From: Pelobates cultripes
Lineage: Eukaryota > Chordata > Amphibia > Anura > Pelobatidae
Direction of reading: 5' to 3'
Assembly (NCBI GenBank): GCA_933207985.1
Contig: OW240916.1
Span: 314,959,436 to 315,023,435 of the forward strand
Length of the DNA stretch: 64,000 nucleotides
Shown: piece after piece, positions 55,936 to 64,000 of the stretch
Layout: each line of letters opens with the position of its first letter
How positions within the stretch are numbered: position 1 is the first letter of the stretch
Made by a program: the position numbers and the translations under genes
Notes under the pieces: generated by a model
What the model saw: the letters and a program-made list of their open reading frames with translations, nothing else
What the model was told of the DNA's origin: nothing
Databases searched by the model: none

Positions 55936-56455
55936 TAGAACAAATACAAATGACAATCTTCCTGTGATAATATTAATTCGGCAGGAGAGTGTCAACTGGA
56001 AATTTTACTTAGCATAAAGAAGCAATTAATAATAAATATCTGAATGAATAAATAAATTAATTAATTAATAAATAAATGCTTATCTACCCAACTCCATAAC
56101 CCAAAGGTGGCGGTCAAAAACTGAAGAAAATAACTAAAGCCAAGTGGCCAATCCTCCAGATACTCTGCTTAAAAGATTCCCTATTGTTCAGACTCTAGAC
56201 TTTAATAGTATAAACCTGGTCAATGTCTGAAATGGAATCATATGATATGTGTGAGCAGAGAAAAATGTCCAGATAACACTCATCTAAATACCCTTATCAA
56301 AATAAATAGCTAAAGTGAGATACCACGTAGTGGGAAAAAAAACCTCTCTTTAGTCTAGGTAAAAGTTCCTAACTTGAGATGGTGAATGGAGAAGAAATCC
56401 TGTGTGGATAATATGTCCAAACGCCATACAGTGAGACTCTATCTAGATATTGTTA

Positions 56456-56630
56456 TTAAAGGACCACTATAGGCACCCAGACCACTTCAGCTTAATGAAG
56501 TGGTCTGGGTGCCTGGTCCAGCTAGGGTTAACCCTTTTTTTTATACACATAGCAGTTTCAGAGAAACTGCTATGTTTATAAATAGGTTAATGCAGCCTCA
56601 AAAGCCGCTAGTGGCTGTCTCATTGATTCA
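56456..56630 (+). mobile_element. T2/Kolobok-type MITE, one end
   Basis: TTAAAGGACCACTATAGGCA plus the CACCCAGACCACTTCA/TGAAGTGGTCTGGGTG hairpin and a GCAGTTTCAGAGAAACTGC hairpin. The other terminus is missing. It lies inside the inverted-repeat element, in opposite orientation to the other copies' right ends. Confidence 0.75.
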
Positions 56631-56819
56631 AAAGGCATATTCAAAAGGTATATTTTGAACCTTAGCGTGGGATCATTTTTCCTCTAGTTTGTTCCAGGTG
56701 TAGTGGTAATGAGCGTTTTAAAATGTATTTTTTTACTTTTAAAAACTAGTTTTTAAACTTTTGTTTTGCTTATTAATTTTTTTTAAACATTCCTAAACTT
56801 TCTTAAAACTTTTTTTACA

Positions 56820-57365
56820 GATTTAACATTTTTCTAAGCTTTTTTTTACCGTTAACCCCTAACTAGCAGTACGCAGCACTAACAGTAAATTCCCCATTTT
56901 CCCATAACTCCCACCCACCCCAGCTAGCAAAATATATAATTATAAAATATTTAAATTAATTAATTAAATAAATTGAACCCCTGAGGGTTAAAAAATAAAT
57001 AAAAGTTAATCCTCAGGGGTTGAAAAAAATTAGATCACAGTATAATACTGTGATCTGTATTTTGATCACTGTAAGCAGTGATCCACTGGCAAGGAAGGGG
57101 TTAATTTTTATTTGGACTGGGTAAAGGGTTTTTTTAAATTTTTTACTTAAACGTTATTACAACTTTTTTTTAGCTTTATTTTTAACTTTTTAAAGTTTAT
57201 TTGAAAACTTTTTTTAACGTTAACCCCTAGTTAGCCTAACACCAAATCCCCCAATTCCCCATTAACTTCCACCCACCCCAGCTAGCTAAACATATCATTT
57301 TAAAATATTTAAATTAATTAATTAAATAAATGTAACCCCTGAGGGTTAAAAAAAAAAAATCAGAT
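56820..57365 (+). repeat. two diverged ~340-bp direct repeats
   Basis: CCGTTAACCCCTAACTAGCA to AACCCCTGAGGGTTAAAAA (56847-56997) recurs as CGTTAACCCCTAGTTAGC to AACCCCTGAGGGTTAAAAA (57218-57350). Both include CCACCCACCCCAGCTAGC and ATTTAAATTAATTAATTAAA. Confidence 0.75.
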
Positions 57366-57720
57366 GACAGTAAAACGGTACTTTTTACGGTAATTTTACC
57401 GCCACTCGTCGTTAAGGGTTTCCCCTGAGTGACGGACGAGCGTTAAGGGGTTAAGCAGAGTGACGGACGAGCGTTAAGGGGTTAAGCAGAGTATCTGGAG
57501 GATTGGCCACTTGGCTTTAGTTATTTTCTTCTGTTTTTGACCACCACCTTTGGGTTATGGAGTTGGGTAGATAAGCATTTATTTATTTATTTATTTATTT
57601 ATTTATTCAATCAGATATTTATTATTAATTGCTTCTTTATGCTAAGTAAAATTTCCAGTTGACACTCTCCTGCCGAATTAATATTATCACAGGAAAATTG
57701 TCATTTGTACTTGTTCTGCT

Positions 57721-58263
57721 TTACAGGGGTTAAGCCCCAAGACACCACTGGAGTGTCTGGTTGGTTTCTTCTGATCTCCACCACCCAGTGACTGCTTTTC
57801 ACTAATAGTACTGGATCGGATGTTATAGGGCGTGGGAACAGCTGGGGAGAGAATTCTACTCAGGTAGGGTAGGAGCTTCCCAGAAATGCTCTTATGCACA
57901 AGGCTGGAGAGATGAAGAGTGCGTCGGGATTCCAACGATAACTAGTTCAGCTCTTTTAACATGTCACAGTAAAGTAATTACATTCTAATACAAAGCGGCA
58001 GAACGAATTATAGAACGTATTAAGCTTATTAAGGTGGGATTACGGTGCTGGTGCATACACTACATCCCCATAATCAATGACCGGCATTAGCATTTGCTGC
58101 ACTATCTGTTTCCTTACTGTAGGGCTTAGGCAGGATTTGTTTCTGTACAGGGCACCTAGTTTTGGGTAAAGTTTAGATTTAGACTAGAATTAGCTTGGTG
58201 ACCAGGGTTAGACTCTACATCATTTGCAAGGGCAAGTAGCATAAGGAATAGGAATTTGGACAC
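57721..58263 (-). mobile_element. L2-clade LINE (L2-B) ORF2 remnant, reverse
   Basis: Reverse-strand reading: MPVIDYGDVVYAPA (about 58060-58100), YNSFCRFVLEC, LHLSSLVHKSISGKLLPYLS, PAVPTPYNIRSST. This series (DYGD..Y, H...L..K...G..P.YL, Y..RS) is typical of the C-terminal half of L2-clade ORF2. The match to the copy at 25251 stops at GATCCAGTAC (about 57807), beyond which the inserted element begins. Confidence 0.65.
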
Positions 58264-59109
58264 AATTTTACTGACAAGCCTAATGCAATTTTCTGTTGCC
58301 TTCAGCAGTGCAACTTTTAAATAATCCCATTTCTCTTGGACTTCATTTAAATTGCTCCAGTCTGATAATGACTCCTTTACACATATTCTAATTTTAGAAA
58401 AGTCTGTTTTTTTTAAAGTCTAAAACTTTTGTTTTTGTGTGGTGTGACTCAGTCACTGTTCTTATATTAAACCACACTGACTGATGATCACTGGATCATA
58501 AACATTCACCTACAGTAACATCTGATACCAAATCTCCATTTGTTAACACTAAATCTAGTATGGCCTCTTTACGAGTTGGCTCCTCAACAACTTGTTTTAG
58601 AGACAATCCCAGTAGGGAGTTTAGAATATGTGTGCTCCTGGCACAAGCAGCTATTTATGTTTTCCAATTCACATCAGGAAGATTACAGTCACCCATGATA
58701 ATAGCTTCCCCCTTCATTGTCATTTTAGCTATTTCCTCAACTAGTAGATTATCTAACTCTTCTGTTTGTCCTGGGGGCCTATGATTCACACCTACACGAG
58801 TTACTGTGTGATTAACAAATTCTAACGTAACCCAAATGGACTCTATGTTCGCCTCACTAACTTTTATTAGGCTAGATTTTATGCTATCCTTCACATACAG
58901 GACCACCCCTCTACCCTTTCTTGCCTTCCATGTCTTTTCTATATACAGAGTACCCTGGTATTGCTATGTCCCAGTCATTTATCTCATTATACCATGCCTC
59001 AGTAACAGCGACTAAATCTACATTATCAGTTGCCATTATTGCCAAAAGTTCATGGATCTTATTCCCTAAACTGCGAGCATTTGTTGACATGACTCTAATA
59101 TTGACACAC
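58264..59109 (-). mobile_element. CR1 (CR1-B) internal fragment with endonuclease
   Basis: Reverse-strand pieces: VMSTNARSLGNKIHELLAIM and VDLVAVTEAWYNEI (APE endonuclease start, catalytic E in TEAW), then GRGVVLYVKDSIKS, IIMGDCNLPDVNWKT (GD.N.PD.NW) and SSDHQSVWFNIRT (SDH). This is the part missing from the copy at 49593-51866, overlapping it for ~250 bp. Both LINE ends are absent, unlike a simple 5' truncation. Frameshifted and inactive. Confidence 0.8.
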
Positions 59110-59414
59110 ATATACATACATGGTTCATCTATGTGACGTCACACTTGTGTCGGTTTTCAGGAATTTCAATATAAACCACTATAACTCCATTCAAGTGTGA
59201 TCGACACTACTGTCAGACGTCTGTTACTGGTCGTTCGTAGCTTTGGTGTTTGTAGCGGTTTATAGCTGCAAGTTGCAAGTTTATTTTAGAAACTATTTTA
59301 GTTTATTATTGTAGCTGATAACCTTTAACTATCACTAAAACAACTCAGTGTCTAAAGACCCAAAGGGCACTGCATAACTATTGTAAGATAAATGAGACAA
59401 CGACAAAAATAAAA
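59110..59414. other. unassigned non-coding stretch
   Basis: No gene or known repeat seen. Confidence 0.45.
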
Positions 59415-59963
59415 TTAAAGGAGCACTATAGAATACAATACAATACAAACATGTATTCCTGACCCTATAGTGTTAAAACCCCTATCTAGCCCCCTTTGCC
59501 TCCCTAAAGATAGTAAAATCTTACTTGTAGCTGCTGCCTTTGCCTGTGAACTTCCTCTGACCTCTGACATCATTAGAAGTGGTTGCCCATAGGATTGTCT
59601 GAGACTGACAAAAAGGCAGATCAAGGGCAGAGCCAGCACAATTCAAACACAGCCCTGGCCAATCAGAATCTCCTCATAGAGATGAATTGAATCAATGAAT
59701 CTCTATGAGGAAAGTTCAGTGTCTGCATGCAGAGGGAGGAGATACTGAATGTTTGGGTGCATTTTAGGCAGCCATGACCCAGGAAGGATCTCTAACAACT
59801 ATCTGAGGAGCGGCCAGTGAAGTTATCACTAGGCTGTAATGTAAACACTGCATTTTCTCTGAAAAGACCGTGCTTACAGCAAAAAGCCTGAAGGTAGTGA
59901 TTCTACTCACCAGAACAAATTCAATAAGCTGTAGTTGTTCTGGTGACTATAGAGTCCCTTTAA
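59415..59963 (+). mobile_element. T2/Kolobok-type MITE, complete
   Basis: TTAAAGGAGCACTATAGAAT at the left, GACTATAGAGTCCCTTTAA at the right, TTAA on both sides. The central hairpin is TCTCATAGAG...CTCTATGAGG. 549 bp. Confidence 0.85.
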
Positions 59964-59967
59964 ACCA

Positions 59968-60310
59968 CTAACAGACACACATTACTAACAGACACACACA
60001 TAGTAACACACTCTCTAACAGACACACACACTAACAGACAAACACTCTCCCTAACAGACACACACACACTAACACACACACAGACACACTCACTAACAGA
60101 CAGACACTCACTAACAGACACATACACTAACAGACACACACACACTCACTAACAGACACCCCCACACTTCCTAACAGACACTCACATACACACACACACA
60201 CACACACACATTAACAGACACAGACAGTAACACACTCCCTAACAGACACACACACTAACACATACACAGACACACTCACTAACAGACACCCACACACACT
60301 AACACACTCA
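59968..60310 (+). repeat. CTAACAGACACACACA minisatellite/microsatellite
   Basis: Irregular units CTAACAGACACACAC(AC)n and CACTCACTAACAGACA. The reverse-strand frame rich in C, V and S is not a gene. Confidence 0.9.
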
Positions 60311-60790
60311 AATTTTTTTTAAATTCAATCCCCCCAGCCTCCCTACCTTTGGGAATGCTGGGGTGGATTATCATTTTCCCTGGGGTCCAGTGGTGCTGAT
60401 GGGTGGACGGCCGGTGACTGCTATCGGCGAGGGAGTAATGATCCTCCTGTTCAACTCCCTCACACACCGCGTAGTGATGCTGGGGCTGGAGTGACATCAT
60501 ATTCTGGCTCCAGCATCACTGCGGTGCGCGTGAAGGAGCTGAACAGGAGGATCAGTGCTCCCTCACCGCCTGCTGGAATGTTCCGCCGCTGCCAGCCTGA
60601 GGGGGACCTGAGGTGGCCAGCCTCACAGGACAAGAGGCTGGCAAGGCATTTGCCAGGACAATTGGGTGGCGGCTTTTTTTTGCCACCCCCCAGAAAGTGC
60701 CGCCCAAGGCAAATGCTTTGTTTGCCTCGCAGTAAGCACACCCCTGGGAAGATGTATTGGAAAGGGAGCGAGAGAGGTTAGAGATCTCTT
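60311..60790 (+). repeat. GC-rich interspersed repeat ending GGCAAATGCTTTGTTTGCCT
   Basis: 60640-60760 matches 62125-62245: GAAAGTGCCGCCCAAGGCAA, ATGCTTTGTTTGCC, and ACACCCCTGG against ACATCCCTGG. The 5' portion includes GGCTCCAGCATCACTGCGG, inverted relative to CGTAGTGATGCTGGGGC earlier in the block. Small overlapping frames are shadows of the repeat. Confidence 0.55.
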
Positions 60791-60884
60791 CCCTGACTGA
60801 AGAAATCTTCTCAGTGATGTGAGTTGCAAAGTTTGAGGTGGACAGTTAAGAAGTCCTTCAAAACCCAGAGTAGCCTATGACCAC

Positions 60885-61132
60885 CCAGGTGAATATTATT
60901 TCACAAGCCTACTTCTCACGCTCTCTCTGAAGGCCACACTCCACTCTCACCTTTGAATTCTGCTATTTACCCACTTTGTCTACCCTACTTACCTATTGTT
61001 CCTGTAACAATTTGTAATTGTCTCTTTTATTGTTGAATTTCCCACTTTATAATATTGTAAGGCAGTGCAGAATAAGCTGGCGCTACATAAATGCCAATAT
61101 ACTAACAATAATAATAATAATAATAACAACAA
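60885..61132 (+). mobile_element. L2-type LINE 3' end
   Basis: TTGTCTACCCTACTTACC, then GCAGAATAAGCTGGCGCTAC and ATAAATGCC with an (AAT/AAC)n tail. A diverged relative of the 3' ends at 11110 and 52443. Confidence 0.65.
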
Positions 61133-61224
61133 CACCATACAGTGTGACAAGACCTTCAAAGTTACTTTCAGTTTAAACTGAAGCCTTTCTCTAGCTATTG
61201 CATTACATTTATAGCTGCTGAAAA

Positions 61225-61860
61225 AGAGACATGAACGACAGGGTCGGCTCTTCCATTAGGCCACCTAGGTGGTTGCCTAGGGCGCCAGACCGTGGGGGCG
61301 CCGTGCCACTGGTAACATGGTCAGAAAGAAAAATGCCCTTTACTTACACTGTGCAGAACTACCTAACACCATTGCCTGGCTTTGATCCCCATTTCATCAG
61401 GGAATGCGCGGACGCAGCGTTTGTGTGCACCCGCCCCCTGCACTGTGCATGGGGACATGTTAGAGGGAGGGATTAATGAAGGAAGTGGGGCATGGTGGCA
61501 GAGAGTGTCCCAGTAAGTCCTGCACTGGGTCCACCTTTCACTCACTCTCGCCCCCTGCCCTGTACTTGGGGTCAAGTGGGTGGGAGCAGGAAGTGAGGCT
61601 TATTAAGGGAGTAATGGAATGCCAGGCTGCTAACTGATATATGCAATTGGAGGTAAGTGTTTATTTTAGAATTTTAGAGAATGTGTTTGTGTGCATGGGT
61701 CAGTGTGTGTGTGTATGTGTGTTTGTGCATGAGTCAGTGTGTGTATCAATGGTGTATTTTGGATTTCTGCTGCCCCAGGCACAACTAAATTCGAGCACCC
61801 CCAAATTCTAAATTTGCCCCCCCAATTCGTGTCAAGGCCACTTTTCTGACTGACAGACAC
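61225..61860. repeat. composite GC-rich repeat with TGTG tract
   Basis: Starts GGGTCGGCTCTTCCATTAG and GGTTGCCTAGGGCGCCAGAC, a low-copy-looking relative of the GGGCCGGTGCA repeats, then TGTGTGTTTGTG at 61685-61745 and a CCCCC-rich stretch. No gene. Confidence 0.4.
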
Positions 61861-62124
61861 ATGCCCTCATTGATAAATGCACTGATATACACTCACTGAC
61901 AGATACACAGTCATTGGCACACACATACAGTCATTGGCACACACTGTTTAACCAGCACACACTTTCACTGACAGACACACTGACACACCCATTCACTGAA
62001 CCACACACTCTCAGATACACATAAAATGACATGCACACACTGACACACTTACAGGCACACCCATTCTCACTCACAGACACACACTGACAGCTACACTCAC
62101 TCACTCACAGTAAGGTGGACAGCC
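61861..62124 (+). repeat. CACTGACAGACACAC simple repeat
   Basis: Irregular units of CACTGACAGACACAC and CATTGGCACACAC. Confidence 0.85.
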
Positions 62125-62250
62125 CTGGAACACGAGGCAAACAAAGCATTTGTCTGGGAGCTTGGTGTGGCGTTTTTTGGGCGCCCCTCCTGAAAGTGCC
62201 GCCCTAGGCAAATGCCTTGTTTGCCTTGTGGTAAATACATCCCTGGTGTG
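62125..62250 (+). repeat. second copy of the GGCAAATGC...TTTGCCT repeat
   Basis: GAGGCAAACAAAGCATTTGT and GAAAGTGCCGCCCTAGGCAA, ATGCCTTGTTTGCC. Near-inverted ends (GGCAAACAAAGCATTTG and CAAATGCCTTGTTTGCC) make it a small fold-back unit. Compare 60640-60760. Confidence 0.55.
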
Positions 62251-62253
62251 TAT

Positions 62254-63051
62254 GTAGTAATAAAATGTGAGCAGGATATTGCTTTGTTGCAGAGAGATTT
62301 GGATAGATTGGGGGACTGGGCACTAAAATGGCAGATGAAATTTAACATAGAGAAATGCAAAGTTATGCACTTCGGGGTTAAGAATGCACAAGCAACTTAC
62401 ACACTAAATGGTAGTAAATTAGGGATAACCACACACGAGAAGGATTTGGGCATTGTTATAGACAACAAATTAGGCAGCAATATGCAATGTCAATCTGCAG
62501 TTGCTAAGGCCAGTAAGATTTTGTCATGTATTAATAGGGGCATAAATTCTCGGGATGAAAATATAATTTTGCCTCTTTATAAATCGCTGGTAAGACCACA
62601 CCTTGAATATGCTGTGCAATTTTGGGCGCCTGTTCTAAAGAAGGATATCATGGCACTGGAGAGGGTCCAGAGACGAGCTACAAAATTGATAAAAGGAATG
62701 GAGCATTTTAGTTATGAAGAAAGGTTACAAAAATTAAATCTGTTTCGTTTGGAAAAACGGCGCCTGAGAGGGGATATGATAACTTTATACAAATATATTC
62801 GGGGCCAGTACAAACCTTTATCTGGAAATCTATTCATAAACAGGGTTATACATAGGACACGAGGTCACACATTTAGGCTGGAAGAAAGGAGATTTCATCT
62901 AAGGCAAAGAAAAGGTTTTTTTACAGTAAGAACAATAAGGATATGGAATTCTCTGCCTGAAGAGGTGGTTTTGTCAGAGTCCATACAGATGTTTAAACTG
63001 AAATTGGATAAATACTTACAAAAACATAACATACAGGGATATAATTTCTAA
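62254..63051 (+). pseudogene. CR1 ORF2 C-terminal frame, open to its stop
   Basis: The frame is uninterrupted from about 62212, the first ~14 codons lying in the upstream repeat. It contains [111 protein letters not shown] and IRIWNSLPEEVVLSESIQMF, then QKHNIQGYNF and a stop at 63051. This is the thumb and C-terminal part of CR1 ORF2. RT catalytic motifs and endonuclease are missing, so it is a fragment in spite of the open frame. Confidence 0.85.
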
Positions 63052-63268
63052 TTAGTGGGGTAATAGCTGATTGATCCAAGGAGACATCTGACTGCTATTT
63101 TGGGGTCAAGAAGGAATTTTTCCTAGTTTGTGGCAAAATTGGAAGTGCTTCAGACCAGGTTTTTTGCCTTCTTTTGGATCAACAGCAACAACATTTCTGA
63201 GGAAGGCTGAACTTGATGGACGCAAGTCTCTTTTCAGCTATGTAACTATGTAACTATGTAACTATGTA
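62254..63268 (+). mobile_element. CR1 LINE (CR1-A) 3' portion with intact tail
   Basis: 5' truncated within ORF2, then full 3' UTR (GGGGTCAAGAAGGAATTTTT, GGAAGGCTGAACTTGATGGA, CTCTTTTCAGCTATGTAAC) and the 8-bp tail repeat (CTATGTAA)n at 63237-63268. Same subfamily as the reverse copy at 18990-21395. A TGTG microsatellite follows directly. Confidence 0.9.
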
Positions 63269-63375
63269 TGTATGTGTGTGTGCATTGGTCAGTGTGTGTG
63301 TGTAGGCTCAGTGTGTGTGTGTGTGTGTGTGTGTGTTTGTGCATTGGTCATTGTGTGTATATGTGTGTCTGCATG
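63268..63375 (+). repeat. TGTG-rich microsatellite
   Basis: (TG)n with GTGCATTGGTCAGTGTG interruptions. It follows the CR1 tail. Confidence 0.9.
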
Positions 63376-64000
63376 TTGATATGGTGTTTGGAGTGTTCCT
63401 ATGATGAAACGTACAATTTGAACTATGCTGTAACAGGGTTATTTACTAAAGTGACAATTGCTGAGTATTCAAAATGGATTTCGAGTGAATTTCTAATTTA
63501 AAGACAAAATAACCAAATTGTAAAAAAAAATATCTCCAATTCAGCCAAGTTTGCGGTTTAGCTTTTTTTTTCACCTAAATACAAAATTCACTTTGAATTC
63601 CTGATAATTCTTTGTGATGTCATGACACGGACAGATCACATGGGTTGGGTATTTTGATGTCTCATCATGGGTGGAGCGAGGGGGGCGGAAAAATCTTTTT
63701 TGCCTAGGGCGGCAAAAATCCTTGCACCGGCCCTGATGAACGAAGGCTCTCAAACTTCGGCCCTCCAGATATTGTTAAACTACAATGCCTACAATCCCCT
63801 CCTCCTCTGTTGCATTCAAACAGTTTGGGAAGTTGTAGATTAGAGTTTTGACAGCTTTAACATAAACTAATGCTTATCACTGAAACTAGCACAAGTAGGA
63901 AGTGCACTAAGCACATACAATAGAATAACCATAGTAACGCAGTTGTTTGTAAACATGCAATCCCTGGCATGAAGACGGATGTGAGTATTCTTAAACACAA
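63376..64000. other. mostly unassigned, with an inverted GGGCCGGTGCAAGG repeat at 63665-63740
   Basis: Reverse strand of 63665-63740 reads GGGCCGGTGCAAGGATTTTT, GCCGCCCTAGGC. TTCGGCCCTCCAGATATTGT and AACTACAATGCCTACAATCC at 63757-63797 look like part of another common interspersed repeat. No coding region. Confidence 0.45.

Larger units (their letters stand above)
55936..57720. mobile_element. element with ~235-bp inverted arms, inserted in L2-B
   Basis: The left arm 55936-56175 and right arm 57481-57720 are near-perfect inverted copies. Pairs are AGAACAAATACAAATGACAA with TTGTCATTTGTACTTGTTCT, and GCTTATCTACCCAACTCC with GGAGTTGGGTAGATAAGC. Flanking GCT on both sides may be a 3-bp target duplication. 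The ~1.3-kb centre has no coding region but contains a T2 fragment, two diverged AT-rich repeats and a 31-bp direct repeat. Superfamily unknown. Confidence 0.75.

Overview
The window reads as intergenic or intronic DNA from a vertebrate, most probably an anuran amphibian. It has no operons or bacterial signals, and I found no host exon I could defend. The frog assignment rests on many TTAA-flanked elements with TTAAAGG/CCTTTAA ends and CACTATAG subterminal motifs. These match the T2/Kolobok MITE group described in Xenopus. They sit among CR1, L2 and L1/Tx1 LINEs, Penelope-like elements, hAT MITEs, Tc1 relatives and retroviral LTRs. This is inference from repeat content; the species cannot be named.

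Layout. 0-2.1 kb: a complete non-autonomous hAT element with 8-bp target-site duplications (TSDs) and an internal 118-bp tandem array. 4.4-14 kb: T2 MITEs, a second hAT-like element, a reverse-strand retroviral LTR fragment and small minisatellites. 14.7-16.2 kb: a full-length but dead Tc1 transposon. 19-24 kb: a CR1 LINE split by a hAT with perfect TSDs, a palindromic hAT MITE, a T2 nested in a T2, and a solo LTR with a 5-bp TSD. 24.9-28.8 kb: microsatellites, an L2-clade 3' end, and a roughly 1.9-kb minisatellite that grew out of an L2 3' UTR. 30-34 kb: a Tc1 fragment, an L2 split by a hAT, and a CR1 fragment broken by a T2. 34.9-35.5 kb: a nearly perfect 302-bp tandem duplication. 37.4-39.1 kb: a reverse-strand Penelope-like element with reverse transcriptase and GIY-YIG remnants. 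39.8-45 kb: L1/Tx1 pieces (possible 5' UTR monomers, ORF1, ORF2 C-terminus), an LTR-like insertion and a fold-back inverted triplication.

45-54 kb is the most complex block. Two diverged copies of a 1.2-1.4 kb segment bracket a reverse-strand endogenous retrovirus. The retroviral part has an LTR, a polypurine tract and a gag-like gene split by a CR1. The second segment copy shows the unoccupied insertion site of a neighbouring LTR. 55.5-58.3 kb: an L2-clade LINE interrupted by an element with ~235-bp inverted arms. 58.3-64 kb: CR1 fragments, a T2 MITE, CA-rich arrays, a recurrent GC-rich repeat and a CR1 3' end with an open 279-codon frame.

The coding remnants all belong to transposable elements and do not form a pathway. 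What the window records is insertion history: nested elements, TSDs, empty sites and local duplications. Family names come from motifs read by eye; no database comparison was possible.
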